From: Leptobacterium flavescens | GTDB lineage: Bacteria > Bacteroidota > Bacteroidia > Flavobacteriales > Flavobacteriaceae | DNA length: 64,000 nt | Assembly (NCBI RefSeq): GCF_010671605.1 | Contig: NZ_JAABOO010000004.1 | Location: forward strand, 434,001-498,000 | Direction: 5' to 3' | Part shown: piece by piece, positions 19,917 through 28,373 of the stretch | How positions within the stretch are numbered: position 1 is the stretch's first letter | How the letters are laid out: the number at the start of each line of letters is the position of its first letter | Notes under the pieces: model-generated | What the model was told of the DNA's origin: nothing | The model's database searches: none | What the model saw: only the letters and a program-made list of their open reading frames with translations | Made by a program: the position numbers and the translations under genes

Positions 19917-19940
19917 AGATTAAAATAAAACAATTGAAGA

Positions 19941-19965
19941 ACAAAGCCGCTTTTAGTGGCTTTGT
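19941..19965 (+). terminator. Terminator between the Cys-rich ORF and sigZ
   Basis: A 10-bp stem ACAAAGCCGC/GTGGCTTTGT with one G-U pair and a 5-nt loop is followed by TTTGCTTG. It separates the microprotein from the sigma gene, whose start is only 24 nt downstream, leaving no room for a normal promoter between them. Confidence 0.75.
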
Positions 19966-19988
19966 TTTGCTTGTAATACGAGATAGTT

Positions 19989-20534
19989 ATGACTACTTCA
20001 GCTATTTGGGATTCTTATGCGGATGATGTGAGAAGGTTTATTCTGAGCAGGGTTGGAAATGAAAGCCAGGCAGATGATCTTCTCCAGGATGTTTTTACCA
20101 AAATTCACCTGAAGGCAGATCAGTTAAGGGATGATTCCCGGATGAAATCCTGGATATTTACCATTGCAAGGAATACCGTTTATGACTTTCTGAAGAAAAA
20201 CCGCTTTGAGGAGGAATTACCCCAGGAACTACCCGATGAAGTGACTGAGGAAAAGAACACCCATACAGAAAAGGATTGCCTGCCGGGAATAATCAGGTCC
20301 CTTCCAAAGAAATACAGGGATCTTTTGTTTTTATCCGATATAAAGGGAATTAAACAAACAGCTCTGGCAGAACAATTCGACCTTCCTCTTCCAACCGTAA
20401 AATCAAGAATACAAAGGGCACGGAAAATGATAAGCCAGAGTTATATGGACTGTTGTGATTATAAGCTGAATGCAGAAGGAAAACTGGTAGGAGAGATCAA
20501 GGAAAAGGAAAACTGTAAAATGTGTAATCACTAA
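19989..20534 (+). CDS. sigZ: SigZ-like ECF RNA polymerase sigma factor with Cys-rich tail
   Basis: The 181-residue protein has sigma region 2 at about 8-70 (NESQADDLLQDVFTKIH, RMKSWIFTIARN) and region 4 at about 98-150 (LPKKYRDLLFLSDIKGIKQ, followed by a recognition helix). The tail has a CC pair near 158-159 and CKMC near 176-179, matching the C-terminal cysteine cluster of SigZ-type factors and offering a metal or redox switch. No anti-sigma gene is adjacent. The upstream neighbour is the Cys-rich microprotein; the Nudix gene follows by 23 nt, probably in the same transcript. Confidence 0.87.
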   Translation: MTTSAIWDSYADDVRRFILSRVGNESQADDLLQDVFTKIHLKADQLRDDSRMKSWIFTIARNTVYDFLKKNRFEEELPQELPDEVTEEKNTHTEKDCLPGIIRSLPKKYRDLLFLSDIKGIKQTALAEQFDLPLPTVKSRIQRARKMISQSYMDCCDYKLNAEGKLVGEIKEKENCKMCNH

Positions 20535-20557
20535 TTTAGCAGTATTAAACAGAAGAT

Positions 20558-20953
20558 ATGCTGATTGACAAACTGGCCTGGATCGAATTAAAAGATCAGA
20601 AGATATTGAGTACTCTGAGCAAAGGGAAGGATAAATTTTATATCCCCGGAGGCAAAAGAGAAGAAGGCGAAAGTGATACGGATGCCCTGAAAAGAGAGAT
20701 AAAAGAAGAATTAAGCGTAGAATTGGTGGATGATTCCATTCAGTACCTGGAGACTTTCCAGGCACAGGCCCACGGGCATGCAGAAGGTGTGGAGGTTAAA
20801 ATGACCTGTTATACTTCCGATTACCGGGGAGAGTTGAAACCCGATTCGGAAATAGAGCGTATTGTCTGGCTTAACTTTAAGGATATTGATAAAGTATCGC
20901 CCGTAGATAAAATTATTTTTCGCTGGTTAAAAGAAAAAGAATTATTAAAATAA
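20558..20953 (+). CDS. Nudix hydrolase
   Basis: The 131-residue enzyme has a complete Nudix box, GGKREEGES at about 29-37 leading to REIKEELSV at about 45-53 (GX5EX7REUXEEXGU pattern). Members cleave nucleoside diphosphates linked to another moiety, using Mg2+. The substrate is not evident; short Nudix proteins of this type include 8-oxo-dGTP and (d)NTP diphosphatases. It starts 23 nt after the sigma factor stop and is likely co-transcribed with it. Confidence 0.9.
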   Translation: MLIDKLAWIELKDQKILSTLSKGKDKFYIPGGKREEGESDTDALKREIKEELSVELVDDSIQYLETFQAQAHGHAEGVEVKMTCYTSDYRGELKPDSEIERIVWLNFKDIDKVSPVDKIIFRWLKEKELLK

Positions 20954-20998
20954 TTCGAATTCTTTTTTTTGGCGGGATTTTTGATACATTAATAGCGG

Positions 20999-21006
20999 TA
21001 ATTTTG
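20999..21006 (+). promoter_or_regulatory. -7 promoter box before the alpha/beta hydrolase gene
   Basis: TAATTTTG matches TAnnTTTG, with a TTTTTG upstream (spacer 15 nt, slightly short). It lies 45 nt before the ATG. Confidence 0.45.
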
Positions 21007-21050
21007 GCCTGGATCGGTGGAGCGGGTAGCCGGTTACCGTATAACTAAAA

Positions 21051-22442
21051 ATGATAAAACTTCGGAACGTGAAAATATTTCTCTACGCTATTTCAATTTG
21101 CTTCTCTACTATTGTTTACGCACAGGAATTCAGAATACATAAGGGCCAGGTAATAGATTTTGTTGCCATGGTAAATGACTCCCTTAAGGAATCCTATTCT
21201 ATTTACCTTCCAAAGAGTTTTGATGAACAGAAAAAATGGCCGGTTATCTATGTATTCGATCCGGAGAAAGACGGGAAGAAAGGAGTAAGTGCGTTTTCCG
21301 AAGGTGCGGAGAAGTTCGGATATATAGTTGTTGGTTCCAACAATATAGATGACGGTTCGCCTCAGCTTAATTTCAGAGCTTTTCAGAGGTTATCAAAAGA
21401 AATATCAACCTTGTTCCCTATTGATGAATCCGGAGTATATGTAGCCGGTTTTTCCGGAGCGGCCAGACTGGCTTCTTCTATCGCTATATTATCGTCAAAA
21501 ATAAAGGGCGTCATTGCCTGTAATGCAGGTTTTAGTTCTGCATATCAACCCAGAAAAAACACTTTTTCCTTTGTCGGAATAGTGGGAGATACCGATTTTA
21601 ACTTTGTAGAACTTCAGAATACTGTTGCTTTCCTGAAGCGGAGAAAATTTGAGGCAGAACTTTTTGTATTTGAAGGGGAACATGAGTGGCCTCCTAAATT
21701 CTATCTCACCAAAGCAATTGGTAGCCTGGAGTTAAAAAGAATGACCAAAGGCGAGAAAGAGAAAGATGAGACGTTTGCGAAAACGCTATACGAAGAGGAC
21801 TACCGAAATGTACAGAGCCTGATCAGCAAGCAGCAACCCACCAGGGCCATAGAAGAACTCGACAGAATGAGAACGAGTTACAGGTTTTATTTTGAGGTGG
21901 ATAGCCTGAAGAATAAGGAAAGGAGTATTAGAAGGACTCCTATCCTGAGAAAGAAAATATCATCCGAAAGGCAGGCTTTAGCAGAAGAAAGATTACGCAG
22001 ACTGGATTATATAGATATATTTTCTGAGGATATCGACACTATTTTTATGGATAACCTTGGGTGGTGGGAGAGTGAAATAAAGATCCTGGATGAACTGATC
22101 AAAGGTGAGAATAAAGAAAAGCAGAAAATGGGGAAACGCCTTAAAGACCTGCTTTATCAACTCGGAACTGAAACGGCTGAAGGACTCGATGCTGGCAAGT
22201 ATAAGGAAAAAGTGCTCTATCTGCAGATCTTCAGAACGCTGGCAGATCCTAAGGCATATGATGCCTATTTAAAGATCATGGTCCTGAGTTCCAGGGATCA
22301 GAACTTTGATATGGCACTTTATTATACCGAAGAACTTCTGAAGAACGGTTTTAAGGATAAGGACAAACTTTATGAAGAACAGGGAATGTCCTTGCTTCGC
22401 ATTCAACCAGAGTTTATCGAACTGATCAGGAAATATCTTTAA
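21051..22442 (+). CDS. Exported alpha/beta-hydrolase-like protein with helical C-terminal half
   Basis: A signal peptide (cleavage near IVYAQ, about residue 25) precedes an alpha/beta-hydrolase domain of about 230 residues. GFSGAAR near 136-142 is a nucleophile elbow with serine, GDTDFNF near 182 could give the acid, and GEHEWPP near 208 the histidine, so the triad looks complete. The second half (about 235-463) is helical, charged and TPR-like at the end. It resembles esterases of Bacteroidota with unknown substrate. The last 4 bp overlap the convergent retropepsin gene. Confidence 0.72.
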   Translation: MIKLRNVKIFLYAISICFSTIVYAQEFRIHKGQVIDFVAMVNDSLKESYSIYLPKSFDEQKKWPVIYVFDPEKDGKKGVSAFSEGAEKFGYIVVGSNNIDDGSPQLNFRAFQRLSKEISTLFPIDESGVYVAGFSGAARLASSIAILSSKIKGVIACNAGFSSAYQPRKNTFSFVGIVGDTDFNFVELQNTVAFLKRRKFEAELFVFEGEHEWPPKFYLTKAIGSLELKRMTKGEKEKDETFAKTLYEEDYRNVQSLISKQQPTRAIEELDRMRTSYRFYFEVDSLKNKERSIRRTPILRKKISSERQALAEERLRRLDYIDIFSEDIDTIFMDNLGWWESEIKILDELIKGENKEKQKMGKRLKDLLYQLGTETAEGLDAGKYKEKVLYLQIFRTLADPKAYDAYLKIMVLSSRDQNFDMALYYTEELLKNGFKDKDKLYEEQGMSLLRIQPEFIELIRKYL

Positions 22443-23617
22443 TTAAAGCTTTGGAGGGTCACCTTTTTATAGGGGATCTCAACATCTTTATCCCTGTTTC
22501 CTAAACGGATAAACAGACTTTCCTTTTTATCGGTTTTTTGCCTGAGGTATTCTTTAAGCTGGCACCAGTCGTCAAAACGATCGGCAGGCTTTTTATCAAT
22601 AAAACTTATTTCGTCCATCAGATTCAGAGCCCCTGAAAAAGGCTCTCCGGACCTTATCTGAATGATCTTGAATTTCCCTTCTACCGGATAGATGCGAACC
22701 CCGTAAGATGTTTCCAGCTCAGGATCTGTTTCTTCGGGATTGCTCAGGATATACTCTCTTTTTAGCGAGTTGATGATGAGGTTATACTTTTTAAAATATT
22801 CCAAACCGATCCGGGCTTCGTATTTTAAATAGCGGGTAAAAATAATTTTGGGAGCAACAGAAAGTTCTCCTCCCGAATATTTTAATTTTTTATTTCTGTG
22901 AATGGTATAGGTCGTATCTATATTCCCAAGGCCGGTTACCGACAGAGAGGAAATGCCCACTTTCTTTTCTATTTCACTGCTTCTCAACAGGCTTCCCTTG
23001 CGTAGGATATTCACTTTCAATTCTCCGGAAAAACCAGTGTCTACTTTGGTTCTAAGCAGGGTTCCGTCTACTCTAAAGTTAATAATGGTGCTATTGTTGG
23101 AAGATATGTTTGTTTTAATTCTTTTACCTTCTTCACTAAAAGGCTTTAAAGAAATAAACATTTTTTGTTGCTTAAAATCGATCTTCCAGTTTACGATATT
23201 GATGATGGAAGCTCCGATAATTCCATCAACCGGATCACATGGAAAGAATTTTTTGGTATCGATAAGATATGCGCTTGCTTTGGAAAAGGAAAACTCACTT
23301 ATCTCGATTTGCTTTACTCTGGCTGTTCTGACATAAGTCCTGTTGTTATTCCCATCAGTAATACGAACGCGTTTTCTGAAAGATACTTTACTGCGTTCTG
23401 CGAATTCCTTGTTAAAGCAGCTGTGCGTGGCGCCATTATCAAAAATAAACCGGCCTTCAACTCCGTTTACCTTTGCTTTGATCACCATCAGCCCTCCCAC
23501 ATATTCAAAAGGGATCTCATAAACATTATTTTTCTTGTCCTGAACATAGGAATACGCGGTAAAAGATGAAAAATAATTTACCGTAACCAGTAGCAGAAGA
23601 AGGTAATATCTGTTCAT
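22439..23617 (-). CDS. Retropepsin-like aspartyl protease with PDZ domain
   Basis: An export signal (first 22 residues) leads to two tandem retropepsin-like halves. The first has FIFDNGATHS near residue 57, with asparagine where DTGA/DSGA is usual; the second has VDTGFSG near 192. Together they could form one active-site pair within a single chain. The C-terminal part (about 300-385) is PDZ-like (GALNLMDEISFIDKKPAD). The protein should be periplasmic or on the surface. The amidohydrolase gene ends 8 bp upstream on the same strand, suggesting one operon. Confidence 0.82.
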   Translation of the reverse strand: MNRYYLLLLLVTVNYFSSFTAYSYVQDKKNNVYEIPFEYVGGLMVIKAKVNGVEGRFIFDNGATHSCFNKEFAERSKVSFRKRVRITDGNNNRTYVRTARVKQIEISEFSFSKASAYLIDTKKFFPCDPVDGIIGASIINIVNWKIDFKQQKMFISLKPFSEEGKRIKTNISSNNSTIINFRVDGTLLRTKVDTGFSGELKVNILRKGSLLRSSEIEKKVGISSLSVTGLGNIDTTYTIHRNKKLKYSGGELSVAPKIIFTRYLKYEARIGLEYFKKYNLIINSLKREYILSNPEETDPELETSYGVRIYPVEGKFKIIQIRSGEPFSGALNLMDEISFIDKKPADRFDDWCQLKEYLRQKTDKKESLFIRLGNRDKDVEIPYKKVTLQSFN

Positions 23618-23625
23618 TAAAGATC

Positions 23626-25209
23626 TTATTCTTTGATTCCGGGTTGCTTCAGGTTAAAATTTTCTTTCTTTTTGGCTTCATCAACCATAGCTTTCACGTC
23701 TCTCAATAAACGCTTGGCATCGAAAACGACCCCGTCTTTTACGGTATATTTTACACCACCCACTCTTACTACTTCGTTCTCTTCGGTAAGTCTTATAGCT
23801 CCGGTACCGTAAAGGACCTTAAGGTTAGCCAGCGGATTTTCTTCCACGATCACAAAATCGGCAAGTTTACCTATCTGCACCGACCCTATCTTATCGTCCA
23901 TTCCCAGCGCTTCCGCACCGTTCAGGGTAGCAGCTCTGATCACTTCCAGAGGGTGAAAACCTGCTTCTCTCAGTAATTCCAGCTCTCTGATATAAGCAAA
24001 GCCGTAAAGCTGGAAGATAAAACCGGAATCGGATCCCGTGGTCACTCTACCTCCTCTGTTCTTGTATTCGTTGATAAAGGTCATCCATAATCTGAAATTT
24101 TCCTTCCATGCAATTTCCTGTTCCGTACCCCAGTCATGCCAGTATGATCCATGAGATATCTTGCTGGGCTGATAAAATTTCCATAGGGAAGGAAGAGTAT
24201 AATCTTCGTGCCACTCAGCTCTTCTGGCTCTGTGCAGATCCCTGCTGGCCTCATAAATATTAAAAGTCGGATCCAGAGTAAAATCAAGTGCTATCAGCTC
24301 ATCCATTACCTTGTTCCAGTGCTCCGAATAAGGCTTGGCAGCCTGTTGCCAGAGTTTTCCAGCCTCCTCAAACCGGTGCTGTTCATTCTGATAATTATAA
24401 TTCAAAGGGTAATTCTGTACAGTTCTGTCATCAAACAGTGCTTCCGGAAGTCCGTACCAGTGCTCCATAGAGGTAAGTCCTGCTCTGGCCGAATGAAGTA
24501 CATTCCAGCGTGCTACACTTAGCTGAGCATGGTGGGAAGCAGATCGCAGCCCGAGCTTTTTATTTTCATCCAGGGCAGCTTTCATTATTTCGGGTTCTGC
24601 TCCGAAAAATTTTATTCCGTCAGCTCCTTTCTTCGCATTTTGCCTAACCCATTCTCTGGCCATTTCCGGAGTGGAGATAGGATCTTTACTTCCCTGTCCG
24701 AACCCTGTATATGCAAATACCCTGGGCGCTACTATTTTATTGGCAGCACTGCGTTTTTTGAGGTCCAGTGCCCAGTCAAGTCCGCGACCACTGGGTTCAC
24801 GTACGGTAGTAACCCCATGTGCCATCCACAGTTTAAAAACATAATCCCAATCTGCTCCCTGGGCAACTCCGCCAATATGACCGTGCATATCAATAAACCC
24901 GGGAAGAAGATACATACCGTCACAGCGCAGTTCTTTACCACCTGCTTTTAGTTTTGGGCGTTTACTTTCATCTATCGGAACTCCGGGATAACCCACTACC
25001 TGTATATCTTTAATAACATTATTTTCTACAACGATATCTATGGGCCCCCTCGGAGGTGCTCCATCCCCGTTAATCAACATCACCCCTCTTATGATAAGCT
25101 GGGAATAGGGTCCGTCTCCCAGGTAATTATCGGATTCCTGACTGTGAAGCGGAAGATTAAAAAAGAATAAACTAAGGATAAAAACAATTGAAGAAGCTAG
25201 AGATCTCAT
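23626..25209 (-). CDS. Exported amidohydrolase-family metal-dependent hydrolase
   Basis: The 527-residue protein starts with a signal peptide (ending near LHSQ, about 24) and has the amidohydrolase fold: the metal motif GFIDMHGHIGG near residue 107, histidines at SASHHAQ and SMEHWYG in the middle, and the aspartate in TTGSDSGF near 395. The C-terminal beta-sandwich segment with GKLADFVIVEENPL is typical. Related enzymes act on imidazolones or peptides; the substrate here is unknown. It is first in a unit with the retropepsin gene (8-bp gap). Confidence 0.88.
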   Translation of the reverse strand: MRSLASSIVFILSLFFFNLPLHSQESDNYLGDGPYSQLIIRGVMLINGDGAPPRGPIDIVVENNVIKDIQVVGYPGVPIDESKRPKLKAGGKELRCDGMYLLPGFIDMHGHIGGVAQGADWDYVFKLWMAHGVTTVREPSGRGLDWALDLKKRSAANKIVAPRVFAYTGFGQGSKDPISTPEMAREWVRQNAKKGADGIKFFGAEPEIMKAALDENKKLGLRSASHHAQLSVARWNVLHSARAGLTSMEHWYGLPEALFDDRTVQNYPLNYNYQNEQHRFEEAGKLWQQAAKPYSEHWNKVMDELIALDFTLDPTFNIYEASRDLHRARRAEWHEDYTLPSLWKFYQPSKISHGSYWHDWGTEQEIAWKENFRLWMTFINEYKNRGGRVTTGSDSGFIFQLYGFAYIRELELLREAGFHPLEVIRAATLNGAEALGMDDKIGSVQIGKLADFVIVEENPLANLKVLYGTGAIRLTEENEVVRVGGVKYTVKDGVVFDAKRLLRDVKAMVDEAKKKENFNLKQPGIKE

Positions 25210-25387
25210 TGCAGATTATTTAATGAATTAGTTAATTGAGGTTGAATTTACAATAATTTTAAGGAAATGGGTAAACCCTTTAAATGATTGTTAATACCTC
25301 AACATATTTAATGAAGAAATGTTATTTTTTAATAACAGGATTAAAGCTTATCGGATAATTGTTTATTCCTGGTGATTTTAAAGCGAA

Positions 25388-26137
25388 TTAATTTTCGATA
25401 ACCACATGCGGTACTTCATCGAGCTTCCAGTCAATGACCAGGCCTCCTGCCAGTGATCTCGCTATTTCCGCGCCGTACAAATATTCGCATAGATAGAGAG
25501 AGGCTTCAAAACTCTTTGCTCCTCCTGCCGATGTGATATATTTTCCATCGTGGACAAACAGCGTTTCACTTCTTACATCCAGTTGAGGAAACATTTCCTT
25601 GTACCGGGCTATATCGGATGGGAAAGTAGTAGATGCCACTTCATCCAGCAGGCCTGCTTTAGCAAGAACAAAAGCCCCGTCGCAATGAGAGGTCATAAAC
25701 AAGGCATTTTTATCTGTTTCCCTGACAAAATCTATCATTACCTGATCTTCCAGATCGGTATCCAGATGATGTTCGGCACTCGGAACTACCAGGATATCTA
25801 TCTTAGGAAGCGAATCTTTGGTGTAATCGAAATCGGGAATGATCCGGACGCCTTCAAAAGTGGTAATGGGCTCCGAAGTATTGGCAACCGTAAACACATT
25901 CATTTGTTTGATGTTCTCACGGTATTGAGTATGCTGAAAAATATCGAAAGGAGCCGTAAATTCAGTATTATAGGTACCATCCATTATCAGGAAGGCTACA
26001 TTATATCTGTTAGGCTCAAGTTTGGGAAAGCTTTTTGTTTCCTTCTCAGCCGTTACTGTTGTTTGCTGTTCTTTTTTCTGTTGACAGGAAATCAGAAGGA
26101 AGCCCGCAAGTATGATAATGAGAGATCTGAAATTCAT
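25388..26137 (-). CDS. DJ-1/PfpI family lipoprotein
   Basis: A lipobox (FLLISC, cysteine near 18) and a 25-residue linker precede a glutamine-amidotransferase-like DJ-1/PfpI domain. The nucleophile cysteine is in TSHCDGAFVLAKAGLL near 149-164, preceded by ILVVPSAEHH. Related proteins include ThiJ, isonitrile hydratase and the ligand domain of GlxA-type regulators. Lipid anchoring of this domain is unusual outside Bacteroidota. The role is unknown. It follows the MFS gene by 71 bp with a hairpin between them. Confidence 0.83.
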   Translation of the reverse strand: MNFRSLIIILAGFLLISCQQKKEQQTTVTAEKETKSFPKLEPNRYNVAFLIMDGTYNTEFTAPFDIFQHTQYRENIKQMNVFTVANTSEPITTFEGVRIIPDFDYTKDSLPKIDILVVPSAEHHLDTDLEDQVMIDFVRETDKNALFMTSHCDGAFVLAKAGLLDEVASTTFPSDIARYKEMFPQLDVRSETLFVHDGKYITSAGGAKSFEASLYLCEYLYGAEIARSLAGGLVIDWKLDEVPHVVIEN

Positions 26138-26155
26138 GAATGGGATATTTTAAAT

Positions 26156-26185
26156 CACCTTGTCCCTTAAGAAAGGAACAAGGTG
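26156..26185 (-). terminator. Hairpin between the MFS and DJ-1 genes
   Basis: A 13-bp stem with one mismatch and a 4-nt loop AAGA (CACCTTGTCCCTT with AAGGAACAAGGTG) lies 23 nt beyond the MFS stop. It is followed on the minus strand by ATTTAAAAT, a weak T-tract, so it may only partly terminate. Confidence 0.5.
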
Positions 26186-26208
26186 AAGGATTTACATTCA
26201 AATATACA

Positions 26209-27444
26209 CTATTCTTTAATAGCCAGGGCTTTGGTTTTTTTAACTGGAACAGCCATCGACTTTTTTAGGCCGCTAAGGATAAAAATACTTGTCCCGAGAA
26301 AGAGGGCCATGATGTACCAGTTGGCATCAAAACCAAAATTCTCCGTAGTCTGCATCCCGATAATGGGAGCCAGAATATGGGCCAGGGAAAAGCTCATGGC
26401 ATACAAAGCCATATACGCTCCCTTGTTCTTGTTTTTGGCCCGTTCCAGAGCAAAAGCATTGGAAAACGGAAAGGAGATCATTTCTCCCAGGGTCACAGCC
26501 AGCATCCCCGCAACTACAAATACGATCCAGTCGTCTATATTCAGCATTAAAAAACTCAGGATGATCAAAAATATCCCCCAGTTGATCAGGGAGATCATAC
26601 TTCTTCCCGATTTTTCTAATCCGGCAACCAATGGCATTTCAAATACTGCTATCAGGAAGCCGTTCAAAAAGAAGATCCAGCCGATCTCCTTCGGACTTAA
26701 ATGAATAACCTCCTTGTAATACAAGGGGATCGTACTGAAGTACTGCATAAAAGTTATAGACATCAGAAGGATAGCTATAAAAAACAGTAAATAGTTCTTA
26801 TCTCTATAGGGAGATTTGCCCGGTTGTTTTAATTCTGCTTTATCCGGTTTAACCGCTTGCCTTCTGTCCAGTAACACCAGGATCAGGACAGCTCCCAGAA
26901 TACAGGTAATACCATCTACCCAGAACAGGCTTCCGTAACCCAGTATTTCTATAATAAAACCACCCAGTGCCGGACCTATGGAAAAGCCCAGATTGATAGC
27001 CAGACGAATAAGAGTTACCGATCTGGTTTCGTTACCCGGTTTACTATAGGTATCGATAGCCACAAAGATGGCAGGGCGGAACATATCGGCTATTAATGTC
27101 AGCAAAAATGTTCCCGCACACAGGGTCCAGAACGTCTGGAAATACTGAAGCCCGATAAAGATAAAGCCGGAAGTAAAAAGACTGGAGAACATGATCGGAT
27201 AAAAACCGATCCGATCAGAAAACCGCCCGCCCAGATATGTTCCCAAAAGCGAACCTGCTCCGAAGAACATCATGATCCAACCTATATCCTTATAGGTAAA
27301 ACCAAGATCGTCCTTCAGGTAAATTGAAAGAAAGGGTACCACCATGGTACCGGCTCTGTTTATAAATGTAATCAGAGCGAGAAGCCATATCTCTTTGGAC
27401 AGGCCTCCGAAGGAATTTACGTAGTTAGAAAATAACTTTTTCAT
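26209..27444 (-). CDS. MFS transporter
   Basis: About twelve membrane helices in 411 residues define a major facilitator. The loop 2-3 motif GGRFSDRIG near residue 73 is the family's conserved G-x-x-x-D-R sequence, and the two six-helix halves are split by a charged loop near 190-210. The family exports drugs or moves small solutes; substrate unknown. The transcript appears to begin with a leader containing an attenuator-like structure (27474-27551). Confidence 0.9.
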   Translation of the reverse strand: MKKLFSNYVNSFGGLSKEIWLLALITFINRAGTMVVPFLSIYLKDDLGFTYKDIGWIMMFFGAGSLLGTYLGGRFSDRIGFYPIMFSSLFTSGFIFIGLQYFQTFWTLCAGTFLLTLIADMFRPAIFVAIDTYSKPGNETRSVTLIRLAINLGFSIGPALGGFIIEILGYGSLFWVDGITCILGAVLILVLLDRRQAVKPDKAELKQPGKSPYRDKNYLLFFIAILLMSITFMQYFSTIPLYYKEVIHLSPKEIGWIFFLNGFLIAVFEMPLVAGLEKSGRSMISLINWGIFLIILSFLMLNIDDWIVFVVAGMLAVTLGEMISFPFSNAFALERAKNKNKGAYMALYAMSFSLAHILAPIIGMQTTENFGFDANWYIMALFLGTSIFILSGLKKSMAVPVKKTKALAIKE

Positions 27445-27473
27445 GGATTAAGGTTGATTGTTACAAATAAAAA

Positions 27474-27551
27474 AGCCCCGACGTTTTACGGTCAGGGCTT
27501 ATGCTTTTGGATTTTATATTTAAATAATCACAATACATAGCAGTCCCGACC
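27474..27551 (-). promoter_or_regulatory. Attenuator-like leader of the MFS gene
   Basis: On the minus strand AGCCCTGAC and GTCGGGGCT form a 9-bp terminator stem followed by TTTTTT (27469-27474), 30 bp before the MFS start. An upstream GGTCGGG (complement of 27545-27551) can pair with the same CCTGACC arm, giving a competing antiterminator. Two mutually exclusive helices before a transporter gene suggest transcription attenuation by a ligand, a protein or leader translation. I cannot match it to a named riboswitch. Confidence 0.5.
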
Positions 27552-27647
27552 CCTCTTTTTAGTGGTATAGACATTACATTGTATTGAAATCGGTTTCATT
27601 TTTTTCTGATTTATAGGCACAAAGCTAATTAAAAAATGAATAAGTTG

Positions 27648-27655
27648 TATTTTTG
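27648..27655 (+). promoter_or_regulatory. -7 promoter box for the DUF1684 gene
   Basis: TATTTTTG fits TAnnTTTG exactly and lies 11 nt before the ATG, so the mRNA would have a very short leader. No -33 TTTG is obvious. Confidence 0.4.
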
Positions 27656-27666
27656 AATTTTAAAGA

Positions 27667-28323
27667 ATGATGAAAAATTTTTATTTAGTTATTGCACTAT
27701 TGATGTTGTTTTCCTGTAACAATGGAAAGAAGTATCATGATAATCAGCAGGTTGAGTTGTTTGAAGAGGTTGAGGAACAGGAAGATGCGCTTTCGGATAT
27801 CAGAAAATTTCAGCGAAAACTTAATAAAGAATTTAAGGATCCCGAAACTTCTCCTCTGACAGATAAGGATAGAATTGGTTTTAACGGCCTGGATTTTTTT
27901 CCGATAGATACTACCTACAGGGTTAAAGCAACTCTGGTAAGAACACCGGATGAATTGCCTTTTTTAATGCCTACTACAACATCCCGTAAATCGCATGAAG
28001 TTAAATACGGGGAATTGCATTTTACCATTGAAGGAAAAGAGCTTGTTTTAAATGTATATCAGAATCAGCAGTTAAAACTGACACAGGAGTACAAAGATTA
28101 CCTTTTTCTTCCATATACGGACGAAACCAATGGTACTGAAACCTATGGCGGAGGGCGTTATATAGACCTCTCTGTTCCGGAAGGGGATACCCTTATTCTT
28201 GATTTTAATAAATCATACAATCCGTATTGCGTTTATAATCCTAAATATTCCTGCCCGATAGTTCCCGGAGAGAACAGGCTGGATGTGGATATTAAGGCTG
28301 GGGTAAAGGACTATGAAAAGTAA
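27667..28323 (+). CDS. DUF1684 domain-containing lipoprotein
   Basis: A lipobox (LLMLFSC, cysteine near 17) precedes an acidic linker and the DUF1684 domain. The C-terminal signature is clear: GGGRYIDLSVPEGD near 157-170, FNKSYNPYCVYN near 177-188 and CPIVPGENRLDVDIKAGVK near 193-211. The domain is common in Bacteroidota and Actinobacteria and has no proven function. Length is normal at 218 residues. It is a single-gene unit. Confidence 0.9.
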   Translation: MMKNFYLVIALLMLFSCNNGKKYHDNQQVELFEEVEEQEDALSDIRKFQRKLNKEFKDPETSPLTDKDRIGFNGLDFFPIDTTYRVKATLVRTPDELPFLMPTTTSRKSHEVKYGELHFTIEGKELVLNVYQNQQLKLTQEYKDYLFLPYTDETNGTETYGGGRYIDLSVPEGDTLILDFNKSYNPYCVYNPKYSCPIVPGENRLDVDIKAGVKDYEK

Positions 28324-28373
28324 GACCCAGCAATAATTACTACTACCGGGCCTGTCAACTAACACACTTGTAT

